Shown one piece after another: positions 21,841 to 34,407 of a DNA stretch of 64,000 nucleotides; the first letter of the stretch is position 1, and every line of letters starts with the position of its first letter. Location: positions 1,020,051-1,084,050 of the forward strand of contig JAQFWX010000016.1 of NCBI GenBank assembly GCA_027605045.1, given 5' to 3'. The notes under the pieces were generated by a model. That model was not told the DNA's origin, searched no databases, and worked only from the letters and a program-made list of their open reading frames with translations. Position numbers and translations under genes: made by a program. The DNA comes from Phallus indusiatus. Taxonomy: Eukaryota; Basidiomycota; Agaricomycetes; Phallales; Phallaceae.

Positions 21841-24455
21841 ATGGTGGATCGCGGTTCATACGATTCCTCCAATATTCCTCTTAATCAGGCCGGGTTTCAG
21901 CAAAACTACTCCAACGCGAATTTTAACGACACTCCCACCACCCCCTTTGAGCAATCCAAATACGCCGAGGGGTACCATGACTCTGTCAACTCTCCTAGGA
22001 GAAAGAAAGGGGTTAGTCCATGGATCAAATTCGGTCTGCCTATCTTAATCGTAGTCGCCATTGCTGCAATTGTTGCCGGTGTCGTTGCAAGCCACAAGTC
22101 AAAGAAATCAAGTGCAATAGCGAACTCCCCCGGTTCGCCTTCAAACAACCCCAACGGCACTCCCGCTGGTCCGGGAAAAACCGGTCTTGATGGTCTTGCT
22201 GTCTTTCCTGTCGCAACAGATACATACGAGCTACCTGTTTATCCGAAAACTGTACGTGTTAATATTCGTCTGTAATAGTCGTCACTGGAATTCAATTACC
22301 TTCACCTATGCCTTATAGACCAACACTGCCTTATTCACCGTACCTACGTTCACGTCTAACGCTCAGTTATCATGGCCTACGGATACTTTCCAACCCCCCT
22401 CTCCAGCACCCACACAACTTCGCCCAGATCACCCTCGTATCATCGCTCCGCAATATAAATGGGACGCTCTTCCTGCGTTGATTCAACAAGATCCTTACCT
22501 AGCTGAATGGAATGATACTATTATGGGTAATGCTTCAGACTGGCTCAATCAACCTCCCGTTGCCTACGTAGTCGATGGCGGTCTTACATTGAGCGGTATT
22601 TTGGACTGCTCTCGTCAAGTCAAAGAACGAATTAAGGCGTTTGCGTACGCTTATCAAATGACAAATGACACAAAGTGGGCAGAGCGGGCATGGACCGAAC
22701 TCTTGGTACGTTGACTTGTCTAAAATTCTTTCAAAAACACAATGTACTTATTTTTTTTTGCTCGGTAGACCGTAGCAGGCAACGGTACCACCTCGTGGGG
22801 TCCTGATGTGGATCGCTGGAACTCGCAGCACTTCCTCGATGTAGGCGAAATGACCGCCGCATTCGCGTTTGGCTATGACTGGCTTTACAACTATTGGACT
22901 ACCGAACGTCGCACCGCGCTCATGTGGAGTATGATAACGTACGGCCTCAATTTCGGTCTGGAAGCTTACACGAATCTCAACATTGGTTGGTGGTCGAACA
23001 ACATTACTGGCAATTGGAACTGCGTCTGCAACTCCGGCTTAACCTTGGGCGCACTCGCTATCCTCGACGAAGATCCAACGGGTGTTGCACAGGGCATTCT
23101 AGCCAAGTCCATACCAAATGCTGCCCAGAATTGTATGTTTGGCGTTGCTGAAGACGGCTCGTGGACGGAGACCGCCAATTATTGGTATTTCGGTACGACG
23201 GGTGCGGCAGAGATGAGCAGTGGTCTGCAAACGGCCACTGGCAGTTCAGATGCCTTTGGCTTGCTTACTTCCAACCCCTCGTTTAATTTGACTGGCGAAT
23301 TCCATATTCACAGTCAGGGGATGACTTCCTTGTTCAACTACGGTGACCATGGACCAAATAAATACAGCACGACTTCTAACTCGATGTTATTCTTTGGTGA
23401 TTATTTCAACATACCGAGGTATATACTCCACCAGCGTGATCAACAGGATGTCGCGGAGCCCACTGCCATGTTTTGGTATCAACCAAATGTCTATGGTGCT
23501 TGGTGGGAGGGTCTTGCTCTTGACCATGATTTCAGCAATGCCTTCGATAACTGGTTCGCCGCACGGACCACCTGGACGGATAACACTGGTTTGTATATTG
23601 CAATGAAATGTAGTCAGGCACTCAATCACCAGACACACGGAGATCTCGATTGTGGCGATTTCGTCTTTGATGCACTTGGCCAACGTTGGTTCGGTGAATT
23701 GGGCTCAGGAGATTATGATTCAAAAGCCTACTTTTCTTCAGAACAACAAGACTCACTTCGATGGACCTACTACCGTAAAATGACTGAAGGACAAAACACC
23801 CTCCTGCTGAATGCGGAAAATCAACTAGTGACGGCGAATCCCTCCTCAACCTTTGGTACGACTGGTGATGTGCAGGGGTCTAGCACTGTCTTCCAAGTTG
23901 CGAATGACTCTACTGCCTTTTTCGTCACGGACATGACTACGGCTTATAACAATTCGTATGTAACCTTGTTCTTTATTTTTTCTTTTTTTTATCGTATGAC
24001 GAACGTCTGACTGGGCTGTCTCTTTCTCCAGAGTCTCTGTTTCGCGAGGTATACGTTTCATAAACAACCGGCAACAAGTTTTACTACAAGACGAAATCAA
24101 TTGCAATACCCCTGGTCAATGGCGTGCTCACACCAACGCCACCGTTTCTATCGATTCGAGTGGAACTACTGCAACTTTGTCACTTGGTGGTCAGAAGCTT
24201 ACAGCTCAGATCCTGAGCTCGTCATCAGGTGCCACATTTGGGACAATGGCAGCTCAACGACTTCCAACAGATCCACCCCCACCTCAACCTGATCAGCCGA
24301 ATCCTGGCGTGACTGTTCTCACCATCGACTTCCCGGCTGGGCAAAATACCTTGGAAGTTTTGTTCACTCCTCAATATCAAAACGTCGACTTCAACTCCTT
24401 TTCTACACCGCCATCCGTTGGATTAGCCCAATGGAGTCTTACTAGTCATAACTAA
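21841..24455 (+). CDS. Membrane-anchored heparinase II/III-like (alginate lyase fold) protein
   Basis: Four exons (21841-22251, 22319-22705, 22769-23955, 24032-24455) give 802 residues. The N-terminal 60 residues are hydrophilic and end in RRKK, followed by one membrane helix (IKFGLPILIVVAIAAIVAGV, about 63-84) and a Ser/Pro/Gly-rich linker, so the protein is a type II membrane protein with its catalytic part outside. Family motifs of the alpha/alpha-toroid plus beta-sheet lyases are present: GNWNCVCNSGLTLGALAI, SWTETANYWYFG, FNYGDHGPNK, HGDLDCGDFVFDALGQRW, and a beta-sandwich start RGIRFINNRQQVLLQDEI. Such fungal proteins are often labelled chondroitin AC/alginate lyase. The substrate cannot be told from sequence; a uronic-acid polymer of wall or mucilage is a guess. 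Confidence 0.85.
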
Positions 24456-25085
24456 ACAAAGACTTTGAACTGTTTCTTACTCTTTTCTTGCTGTTTACCT
24501 GCTTCTCAATGTAGCCTCCCTTAATTTCATTTGAAAAGGACTTTTGTTTTTGTTTCCTCCGACATGTGGATGTAGTTTGAATTTTAAATTTCAAAAAATC
24601 CTTAAAACAAACGTCAACGTCAACCCTGATAGGTGTTGTTTTGACAACGAAAGTTGCTCCACGACACGCGTCATTCGTTTTTGGTCACCAGCGTCTAAGT
24701 TCTCAGTGCCTGTCATCGTTTGTTTCTGTTCTTTCGCAGTCAACCACTCAAAAGAAAGTAAAGCCCTTTGCATTCACCAGTTTGCTTGTTTTCTTTTTTC
24801 TTTTCTTCCTTGCCATCTTTGTTTTCCTTGCATTAGTTGACCTAATTCAAGCACTTTTGTGAGTTATATTTTCGTGCTGGACTAAAAATATAATAAGCGC
24901 TGATCCGATTCTGCACTGCACTCTTTTTCTCCCTCCCATTACCCCCCCTCCTCTCGTCTCCCTCTCGGCCGCTCCTTTGCCATTAAAGAAAACGATCGTT
25001 GCGTCGTCTCAGAGAGTTCATAACGCGACGACTGATAACATAAGAAGAAAAAAGAGTTTAAAAAAAACGCAAATCCCCCATAGAC
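24456..25085. other. Intergenic region; CT-rich promoter of the next gene
   Basis: The first half is the presumed 3' UTR/terminator of the lyase gene. The second half contains CT-rich blocks (about 24920-24975) and purine runs before ATG 25086. No ORF is supported. Confidence 0.45.
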
Positions 25086-26376
25086 ATGCATCGACATCTC
25101 ACTCTCATTTTCGCACTCTCATTCCTATTCACAATCGTTTTACCCATCCATGCTCTCGCTGGTAGCATAGAGAGCCATGGTAACGTTGCCCGGATGCACA
25201 ACAGGATGCTGAAGCGGCGAGGCAACAGCAATAATCCTCTCGCTGCTTTGTTAGGCGACCCCAATTCCCAGGCAGGCAACGGTGGAGCAGCAAATGTCGA
25301 ATCCGCTCCCTCTCAAAGTGGCAATCCCTCAACTTCAGATGGTACCGGCGATAACACTCCTTCTGCAGCTGGTCAATCAGGTAGCAATGGCGGAACGACG
25401 GCGAACGGTGCAGGCTCCACTAATGGTAACAACCCTTCCGTCGGTAATACCAACACTGGTAACACCGGGAGCACTAGTGGGAATACCAACAGCGATTCTA
25501 ATCAGTCAGGAGTACGTATTGTATCGTGTGAATTGCCTTGATTCAATCTAATATCTTATTTTTGCACCGTAGAACTCCCCAGCTGATGGTTCTCAGCAAG
25601 GCGGTCTCGCTTCTGTTGTGTCAGGTATATTGGGGGATCCCAAGTCAACTTCATCGTCACCTTCTGCAACATCTAGTAAAACCGCTTCTACCGCCGCTAA
25701 CTCGACATCTGCTACTACAACCGGCACCTCCACGTCTTCATCGTCTTCTACTACCTCGTCCTCTTCCCCTACAGTTACACCATCCACCTCTCCCACGACT
25801 TCCTCCTCGTCATCTATCTTCAGTCTACCTAGCAGCAGTGCGACCACATCAGGTACTTCCTCTTCCACCACTCCGTCACAAACAGCACCGGCTACCGAAG
25901 ATGACAGCAACCCACCCAGCGGGAACATCACCCGAAACACAATCGTCATCTTGGTCGCTATTGGTGCGTCCATCGGCGTGGCTGCCATAGTTTGGACAGT
26001 CATTCGTAAATGGAAGTTCCGTCCGTCCAGCAACTTCGAAGGCCGTATGCAGCCCATTGACTGGCAGCCCACTACGCACGATGACGACGATATCATTGCC
26101 AACAGGCTGAACCGCAACGCTAGTACTCGCTCTCACGGTTCTTTCACTTCTGGTAACGGACACTCGGGAGCAAATGATAGCAGTCTTGTTGCAGATCTTC
26201 CCCCGCTTGACGCTATGGGAGGATCTAATCATCTTGCTCCCGTCGGTGGGTACGCTAACTTACAACGGGGACCAAGTCCACAACCCATGTTCGAGTTGTC
26301 TAACCCGCATCAATTCCCCGTCTCTCAACAACAGCAGTACTACAATCCCAGTCAAGGAACAGCCTATGGATACTGA
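25086..26376 (+). CDS. Single-pass membrane protein with Ser/Thr-rich ectodomain
   Basis: Two exons (25086-25511 and 25573-26376) join in phase 0 to 409 residues. A signal peptide (about residues 1-26, LTLIFALSFLFTIVLPIHALA) is followed by a Gly/Asn/Ser-rich stretch, then a long Ser/Thr-rich mucin-like region likely to be O-mannosylated. One membrane helix (about 264-285, TIVILVAIGASIGVAAIVWT) precedes a basic stop-transfer RKWKFR and a cytoplasmic tail of about 125 residues ending in Gln/Tyr-rich sequence (QQQQYYNPSQG). The architecture resembles fungal wall-stress sensors of the Mid2/Wsc type, but no WSC cysteine domain is present and I do not recognise a family. It follows the lyase gene on the same strand. 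Confidence 0.75.
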
Positions 26377-27075
26377 AATTTGACGGGATGATACCCTTCT
26401 GTTTAGTAGTTCCTTCTTCTCGTCACTTCTTCTTTACACTTATCCTTACCTACTACCTCTTGACATATACCTCCTTTTTCTTTATTTCATCATTTTTCTT
26501 TTCATCTTCTTGTTCACACTATTACTTCTTTACTGTGACACTTCAGGCACGCCCTTGTCTATTAAGATTAGGTGCCGCTGGACGTGTTCACTTTCTTCTC
26601 CACAGACTTTGGAGTGTCAGGTACAGTCTGAAAAGGTGTATATATTTCTTTTAAAATCCTTTTGTTTTCCCTTCCCCTCCCTCATGACCCAAATCTTCTC
26701 GTCGCTGTTACTCTAGATCTGTGTTTTTGTTCCATTCTTGGCGTGTCTCATCTTTGTCTGTCACTCGATGGCTTCATGTGATTTCTTTGTTCATTGACAC
26801 GTGTAGGCTCGTTTTCCTTTCACTAATCTGTTCACTTACACAAAGGATCCGGAATAGGACAGGCTTTTATTACTGGAGCTCTGCGCCCCAGCTGTTCAGT
26901 TTGACCACATGCGTGCCACGTGTAAACAACAATAGGCACGATGAGTCTGGTTTAATGTGGTGTATTTGGTTAAGCCTCATACAGTTTTATAAATAATTTA
27001 ATTTGAAGACATCATTCAATCTCGAAATACATAATCTACAGTTAGATCGTTTGTCTTGGAATACAGTGATCGCAA
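26377..27075. other. Convergent intergenic region
   Basis: CT-rich sequence (26390-26560), probably the 3' UTR of the membrane-protein gene, then a gap to the convergent FAD oxidase gene. Nothing else is seen. Confidence 0.45.
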
Positions 27076-28782
27076 TTATGCAAGCGGATCCGGATGAACA
27101 GGAATCCATCTGTTAAAAACGGAACTTGGATCATACTTGTGCTTAATTCTCTGCAATCGTGGATAGTTATTTCCCCATAGTTGCTTTGATCTTGTTTGCA
27201 GATCAGTAGGGTCCGTAGCTGAAAATAATTCGTCAGTGAACAAACATTTGGAGATTAAATTTAAATTTTGTATATTACTGTAGTTCCCATAGCCAGAATT
27301 TTCGTTTTCACTCAATTCCCTCTCCGCTTTATCATGGATAATCTGCTGCAGTTCCCTTGATATAGAACGTGCGTGTTTTACGTCAACTCCTTTTTCTTCT
27401 TCATCCCAATTTACAATGATAAGAGCGTTCGGTTGCCTACCACGGCTGCGACATGCGGTGGCGTCGGGAGAAACTTCACAAACTTTTCTATACGGGAAAA
27501 ATTCAAAATTGAGAGCGACCTCGAATGGCACACGAGATGGATCTGTGGGATGTTTTTCGGAAAGTTCCAAAACACGTTTGAAAACATGTGGGGCAACCGT
27601 AGTAAGAGACGATCTCAAACTTGTTCCTGTCTGTTTTCCTGGTATTAATTCGGGTTTATCAGAAATTAGTAGATTAATACAAACCATGTAAACTCTCCGG
27701 CCGTGCGGTGCTATAGGATTAAACAATTCATTTGCTTGTTCAAACGGCACCTCTCGAGTCGTGTCGACCACCGGGCCTGTTTTTCTGATTATCAGTATCA
27801 AAAAGATGTCTCTTCAAGTCGACTGTATACCTAAATCAAACAATGGCTTGAAGTGCTGACGGCCCTCTTCTTCTGATCCATTATAGAAAAGGGCTGCGAT
27901 GACAGCGGGCTAAAAAGGGTTGATGTGTATTTACATCTTCAAAATACAAGACATCAACTCACCTGCTTATCCGGCCCTCGGGTCAATGCGAGTAGGATGC
28001 ATTCGTCATCTCCCACATCACTCCACCACTTGTCTATAACAGCAGCGACCTTCTCCAAAAGCGGAGGGGGAAAGATAATCATGCCGGAAAAAATGGTTTT
28101 GCGTTGTGGATGTAGCTTCAAAACGAATTCAGTTACTATTCCAAAATTACCGCCCCCTCCACGAATAGCCCAGAATAAATCCGGATGGGACGTTTCAGAG
28201 GCGGTAACGATTGATCCATCGGCGAGGACAATCGTCACTTGGACGAGATTATCAATTACAAGGCCATGTCTGCCGGAGAGATATCCGAAGCCCCCGCCCA
28301 AAATCAGCCCCCCGACACCTGTGTGATTAACTGTACCACCGGGGGAGGCCAAACCGTGTTTAATAGCGGTATAATCCACGGTTTTCCATAGTGCTCCGCC
28401 TCCAACGTAGCCCAATCGCTTTTCGGGGTCGATTCGAGCTGTGTCAAAGTACCGGTTCAAATCAATCGACACACCGTCCTCCACAGACGAGGAGCCAGAA
28501 GGATTGTGTCCGCCTCCTTTGACGGCTAAAGGCAGATTGCTTGTTGTTGCGAATTTGACAGCATTTGCAACGTCTTGGTCATCTTTCGGGAAAACGACGT
28601 ATCTGTGAAACAGTGATCTGGTGAGCAGAGGAACTAGTACTGATGGAAACAGAGGTTGAATAATACCTAGCTTTCCGTTCAGCGTTCTTTGCCCACCGAG
28701 CCAAAGCACTTTCATATTCTGGAGAAGAAGGTTCAACAATGTCGCCTTTGAAAAGGACTTTGAATTCCTCGAACGATGCCAT
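27076..28782 (-). CDS. FAD-linked oxidase, berberine-bridge enzyme type
   Basis: Five exons (28782-28667, 28602-27963, 27909-27831, 27776-27279, 27218-27076) join in frame to 491 residues, a normal length. The PCMH-type FAD-binding half shows RYVVFPKDDQDVANAVKFA, LAVKGGGHNPSG (the His that bonds flavin covalently in this family), GVGGLILGGGFGYLSGRHGL and IRGGGGNFGIVTEF. The C-terminal BBE motif is NNYPRLQRIKHKYDP.....NRW. The second covalent Cys of bicovalent enzymes is replaced by Gly (TGVGG), so flavin is probably singly linked. No signal peptide is evident, so it is likely intracellular. Family members oxidise sugars, alcohols or alkaloid intermediates. It lies about 6 kb from the decarboxylase array. 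Confidence 0.9.
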
Positions 28783-29608
28783 AGTAGATAGAGTGTGTGT
28801 AATAATACTCTGTGTGATGATGCTCACCACTTTTACTAGAAGCTTTATAAATACATTCCTCGGATGACGTTGTATTTGTACCGAACTCCATATGGCTAAT
28901 CTCTTTGACCAATGAAGACGACTCAAGGAAGTAAACGTGCACGCAGTCGCTAGTGGAACAAAAGATGTCAATAAATCAATGATCGCAAGCACGAGTTTTT
29001 TTTTGAAATCAGGTTCGATCTTTGAAAAAAATGCTAGAGAGGAGCCGATAAGTATACGAAGTTAGTTAGTACTCGCAACGAACTTGATCTTAAAGGCTCT
29101 CAGTATATAGTACAATCTTGGGCAAGGAGTGGGGACATCGGAGTAATTAAATTGATACTATTGGCGTCAGAGTCCCCGTTGATTTACTACGGATCGCAGG
29201 ACCGACACGATCTACCGCACAATCAGATATGGATAAGATAAGCTGATAAAAGATTCTCCAAAACTATATGATGTAGGACTTTGGCCGGTATACGAACTTG
29301 GTACTTTTATGATATTGGTTTGCTATGCGATGCTATGGTACATGATTGATTGGCTTCATTCATCATTACTTCAAAAAACGTATTATTCAAAGTCATTGTA
29401 CAAACCGAGATTAGATAACATAAATAAATATCCAGAGGGCCGAGTAAGGCTTGTCAATGTCAACAGCTTTCCAAGATGTTGGTCTCACTGAGACGAGCGA
29501 CGAGTTCAAATTCATTCCCACTATTGATGAGGCAGCCCATGGGTTCTTACTAAACTAGTTATTATTTGATAAGGAGGTGAGCGTAAGTTACATACAAAAT
29601 GACGGATC
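28783..29608. other. Intergenic region upstream of the FAD oxidase
   Basis: It holds the oxidase promoter (minus strand). Only short chance ORFs are seen. Confidence 0.45.
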
Positions 29609-29628
29609 TTACCGTGGCCATGCTGAAA

Positions 29629-31491
29629 TCAAATACATAAGACTTCTATTCCTTGCACGGTTCTTCCCGACTGATAATAACATTTCAGGAACTGGAAAAT
29701 TTGTCAAAATTCTACTCACTTCTTTCCGCGAGCAGAGACCGATTAATATATCTTGATCAATGATAATTCCATCGTAATGATACGTTCGAGAGCTTGTTAT
29801 TTCGCGGTAGCGTAGACATGTTCGGACGTGGTCTGCAAATACACGCTTTGTCTTTGATATTAACGAAGCTTCTGTCACCCAGCGGATTGTAGATGTTCCA
29901 GAGGAGTCATCTGTAGCTACCATGAAATAAAGAAACCCTGCATCAACAATATTTTCTCGATGAACTGGGGACTCACCGATAAAAGGCAAAGGGGTCGGGT
30001 TAAAATCCCAGACTTGTAAATACGATGGACAAACACCTCTCCCGTGCCACGAGAACTTCGGTAAAGGTTTCACATATCGATTTCCATACACGTAGCCAAT
30101 CCATATTGCTTCGGCTTTGGTTTCTACCAAGCGACTGGAAGAGGGACCCCAGCTTTCCCATGGTAGGACAGTATTTGGCATTGAAGTTAAGGTGGTGGAA
30201 AGTAACATCGAGGCGTGCACGAAGAGCATGCAGCAGAATGGGTTGTTTGCCGATCTTATTCCTAGTTCGACTACAATCAAAGAGCATGATGAGGCTGAGA
30301 CAAAAATCCGATCGCCAGTACTGGTTGGATCAAACCCCTCCAGAGGATCAGTACGCGTCAACATAGACACAACCCTTGCGTCTTCGTGCAGGAGTGGTAA
30401 CTGTAGAGTTAATAGAGGAGCAGGATCGATTGAGTCCGTATATTTCCGTGTCGGGATCTTATAAATGTCTAATCTGGGCGTATGCTTTGAACCGTGAACA
30501 GGATCAAAACTCGGTATAAGAAGATGCTCCGGGGATAGGATGGAAAATGAGCCAAATCGAATGGTCTTGGAAGAGGTGGCTTTATGCTAACCCATTTTTA
30601 ACTCGATAAACAAGGGAATAGTAAAAAAACTAAGTAAACTCACTAAAAGGAGTTCACCGCATGTCCAATCCCATATATAAATATGGTCTTGCTCCAAGTA
30701 TGGCGGGGTCCGTGTATTCAGGCACAATACAATGAGAATATTTCCGGTCAGCTGAAAAGTGAAAGAATAATATTCATGGCGTAAAGCAATAAATAACGGC
30801 CCGTCTGAAAAACCCGATTTGGGGTGTGGGAGACCGGTCGACATTGTCAGTAAATGAACCGAATACTTTGCTCTCAACGGTCGAGAAAAAGTACTATATG
30901 TAAATTCAGCCAGGCTCTGCGGCGGACTTAGATGTCTGATACTTACTCAAGTATAGGTCGTTCGATAATGACGGCCAAATCTTGACCTGGGTCTATGGTA
31001 AAGTCTCGTATGTTGACGCCTAGATCATCGTGACGCCATGTTCTCCCTGTGGTGCCGCGAATACTAGAGGGCAGCTCAGTAAAGTCTATGCCGCAAGGAT
31101 GATTTCTGGTCCTGCCAAATCCAAAAGCAAGGACGCCTTGAACCAACTCCCACGCATAGCTGTTCCGTTTATCGAATTGGTGATTTGAGACGAAATCCAA
31201 AGTGGTCCAATTCTTTTCGAAGCGATACAAAAGCTCAAGGCGGTCTTTGACTGTTAAATCTGAATGCCCTGTGTCAGTAACCTTGGCGGCCAGTTGGGCA
31301 ATTCTATACTGTAGAATTACGGATTCGGCGATTGTTTGGTGAAGACGCCTACAGGTCTGAAGTACGGCATACATAAGCCCTCGCCACAAGATAAGCATAA
31401 ACATGAGATGTACCATTGAACAGTTGATTAATTCCTTCAATTCCAGATTGCTCAAGATATACACTTGCACTTCATGTGGCAGAAAATACAT
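29629..31491 (-). CDS. F-box protein, agaricomycete type
   Basis: Six exons (31491-31414, 31356-30947, 30893-30644, 30586-29977, 29916-29720, 29670-29629) join in frame to 528 residues. The F-box opens the protein (LPHEVQVYILSNLELKELINCS then TCRRLHQTI across a 57-nt intron), and after it comes the pattern LQYRIAQLAAKV...DRLELLYRFEKNW common to a large agaric F-box family. The rest has beta-propeller-like strands (YIWDWTCGELLL, YLQVWDFN) and ends IEVLCI. Expected role: a substrate receptor of an SCF ubiquitin ligase. The last intron is the least certain; reading through it would end the protein at 29609 instead. Confidence 0.8.
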
Positions 31492-32106
31492 TATGTGGCA
31501 GCGGCAATTGCAAGAGAAGCGTGAGTAACATGTGAATAGGCTTGCCTAATTGGTTAGGTAATCGTGTCGAGTTTCAGACTCCGTCTTTTGCTGTATCCCA
31601 TCGTTACCGCTGTTTCCTTGTAAAAGCCAGTTTCTCTAAATTTAAATCGACCGGGCGAACCGGTGCAAAGTAATAACAATGTTCATATGCAATTCCTATG
31701 AACCCGAAGTATAATGAATAATTCAGTTCAAATTAGGGTCATATCACCTGTTGTAAGTCATCCGGCGATATTCAAAAACATTGTTCATCCTGTTGTGTGC
31801 GTTTTGTAGGGATACAACTCGTTCACGGAGATTCGAGATTGAGGAAAGCGCGTTAGTGGGCACGTGGCTTGTTTGTCAGCCGCTTTAGCCTTTGACTGGA
31901 GCCTTACTGCAGAACGCCTGAAGTTTTCGCATTCGCTCTCACAATAACACTCAGTCAGGCCTTTTTTGATGTCTATAAACATAGTTGCAAACGCTGCGGT
32001 TGGTAATGCTGTTAACGAAGCTTTGGCTGGCGTTACTTCTAAGGCGAAATTCATCGGTGCGCGATTATTCTAGATTGGCATAAGCTTAAACTTGCCTAAC
32101 GGACTT
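31492..32106. other. Divergent promoter region between F-box and TatD genes
   Basis: The two genes are head to head about 615 bp apart. A minus-strand frame at 31785-32054 contains a run (TPAKASLTALPTAAFATMFID) loosely like the N-terminal helices of agaric NACHT/STAND proteins, but it is too short to call. Confidence 0.4.
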
Positions 32107-33521
32107 ATGTCAGATATCGGGGGTGTGTTGAGTATTCGATGTTCTCGTGAAGTCTTCTTGAGCCCTATATTCCGGTAGTCAATCTTATCGATCCCGTATT
32201 TCGGGGCATTCACCGTGGCAACCGTAAACACGAAGGTGAAGCAACTTATCCAGATTACGATGCTCAATCAATACCATTCAACCACATCACCTGCGTTTAG
32301 ATGATCTAACTGAGGTTATGAAACGTTCTCAAGCCGCAGGTGTTAAGAGTATGATAATCACGGGAGGAAGTTTGCGCGAATCTCGGCAAGCCGTACAGCT
32401 CGCAAAAGAACTTGAACACAGTAGTAGTATGTATCTGTTCAGGCTACAGCAGTTTTAAAATGATTTTCAGGTTTGTATGCAACTGCTGGATGCCATCCCA
32501 CTAGATCTGAAGAATTTGAAAAATTCAAGTCCGGACCTCATGGCTATCTGCAAGCTCTTGATCAACTCATATCTCAGAATCTTTCGGGGAAAGGCCGTAT
32601 AGTGGCTGTTGGTGAATGTGGTTTAGGTATATATATGTGTATACTTAAGTTAATGCACACTAAAAATGCCTACTGTGTCTTCAGATTACGATCGGACACA
32701 TTTTGCATCGCCAGAGACACAACAGACATATTTTCGTTGGGTTCTTTTCTTGTAATCCTCGATCGTTCCTCATTTCGTGACTTTTGTGTTCAGGAATGCA
32801 GTTGGCGCTAGCCAAAAAACATCATCTTCCTTTATTCCTACATTCTCGGGCAGCACACGCGGACTTCGTTAGGATCCTGAGGGAAGAGGGCTTTGCAGTT
32901 GACGGTGGACGAAACGTTGGCGCCAATGGAGGTGTAGTTCATTCGTTTACAGGAAGCCCTGAAGAAGCGTTAGAATACGTAAGTCTGCATACACTTTCAG
33001 ACATTACTTTGCCCCGCTTACGCTACTTACATAGATGGAGATGGGATTTCATATCTCGTGAGATACATACGTGACCTTGCCTCGTGTTCGTTTATCTCAT
33101 TAAATAGTCTAAATGGATGTTCTTTGAAAACGGAAGACAACTTGAAAGCTGCGAAGGTGGTTCGGCTGGACAGGCTGTTGCTGGAAACAGGTGAAGGCAC
33201 TCGTGTCCCATGTACCCTATACCGCACGGCTGATTATTCCTTTGAGAAGATGCTCCATGGTGTTCTCTAACATCAACACATGCATCCAAAAAACATCTAA
33301 GCTCGTTGCCTCAATATCTTAGTTCCTTATTCTCTCCGCCTGCAAAGCGACCAGAACAGTTTTTGATGGGCCATCCTGTGAAGGGACGAAACGAACCATC
33401 AGCGATTGGCAATGTAGCTTGGGTTGTCCATGAACTATACGGTATTCCTTTTGAGGAGTTGGTTGAGCAAGTGTGGAAGAACACGGTACAGCTTTTTGAT
33501 CTACAAGACGTAGTTGATTGA
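32107..33521 (+). CDS. TatD-family metal-dependent deoxyribonuclease (TATDN1-like)
   Basis: Nine small exons (32107-32122, 32179-32235, 32301-32426, 32471-32626, 32685-32735, 32794-32978, 33035-33057, 33108-33190, 33250-33521) join in frame to 322 residues. The first exon is 16 nt. Motifs follow TATDN1: DIGVNLIDPVFRGIHRGN, MIITGGSLRES, YATAGCHPTR, AVGECGLDYDR, LPLFLHSRAA, GGVVHSFTGS, NGCSLKTEDN, LLLETDAPWC and IGNVAWVVHELYGI. Metal ligands Glu (GECGLD), His (LFLHSR and VHSFTG) and Asp (ETDAPW) are present; the N-terminal HxH is replaced by DIGVN, as is normal for TATDN1. Role: 3'-5' exonuclease/endonuclease in DNA repair or apoptotic DNA breakdown. Confidence 0.93.
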
Positions 33522-34407
33522 TCACTGTGTACATACATATATATATGGAATGCTTATTATTCCCAAAGCTATTTTTTATGATTGCTTTTCACGAATCCCT
33601 ATAACCGGAAAACTGCAGACCAGAATGCAGGAAGTCACTGAACATCGTGTGAGGCCATGATACTAGTCATAATAATCAAGCTCCGACTACTGAGAGAAAT
33701 CTGTCAAACTTTATTGTCTTGCACTGTCTAGATGCTCCAAAAGACTTGGATCCTTTTCCAGACGCTCTCCATCATTAATGTCGGCATCCACAAAAATCAC
33801 TCGTACGCCTGCAAATCTGGGACGTCTGGATAACTAATAACATTGGACCACTACGGTGGCCGGCTGACTTCCGCCGCAGTGATTCAAAGATGGCTGGTTG
33901 GTCTTTGTTTACGTATTACATGGTCTTACTTTTGTGATGTATGAAAAGCAAAGACGAGAGACAAGAGTTATTGTAAGTCTTCTAATGTCAATACTGAAGT
34001 TTTTACATTCTCTGAATCATCTTAAAGGTGTTATCCACTCAATATGGGAAACATGAAAATTACTGCTTGTTGATCATCTACGCTATTGGCCATGACAAAG
34101 GCTAAAAAATCACCGGAGTTATGGGCGCACCTATTAATCGAGTTTGACTCGTCAACAGGATTGGTATCTCTATATGCCCTTTAGTGGCTTTGAGACGTTT
34201 CAGTCTACCGATACGGACTCCGAACCGATGTTAAAAAAAACCAAAATATTGGGAAGAGTACGAAAAGCACTGGGTACATGTGTATGGCGGGAGTACAATT
34301 CAAGAATCACATGCAATCGGGACGTTGACATGCAAGAACTACTTTTGACTCCCTTCCCGTACATAAGTCTCCTCCGAGTCTGCCAACAATTTCACCGTGA
34401 TGCTCCA
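33522..34407. other. Convergent intergenic region
   Basis: It holds the 3' ends of the TatD gene (plus) and of the first decarboxylase gene (minus). No further gene is seen. Confidence 0.45.

Noticed and set aside
31785..32054. Minus-strand 89-codon ORF loosely like the N-terminus of agaric NACHT/STAND proteins
   Set aside because: No start context, no downstream domain, and it lies in a short divergent promoter region.
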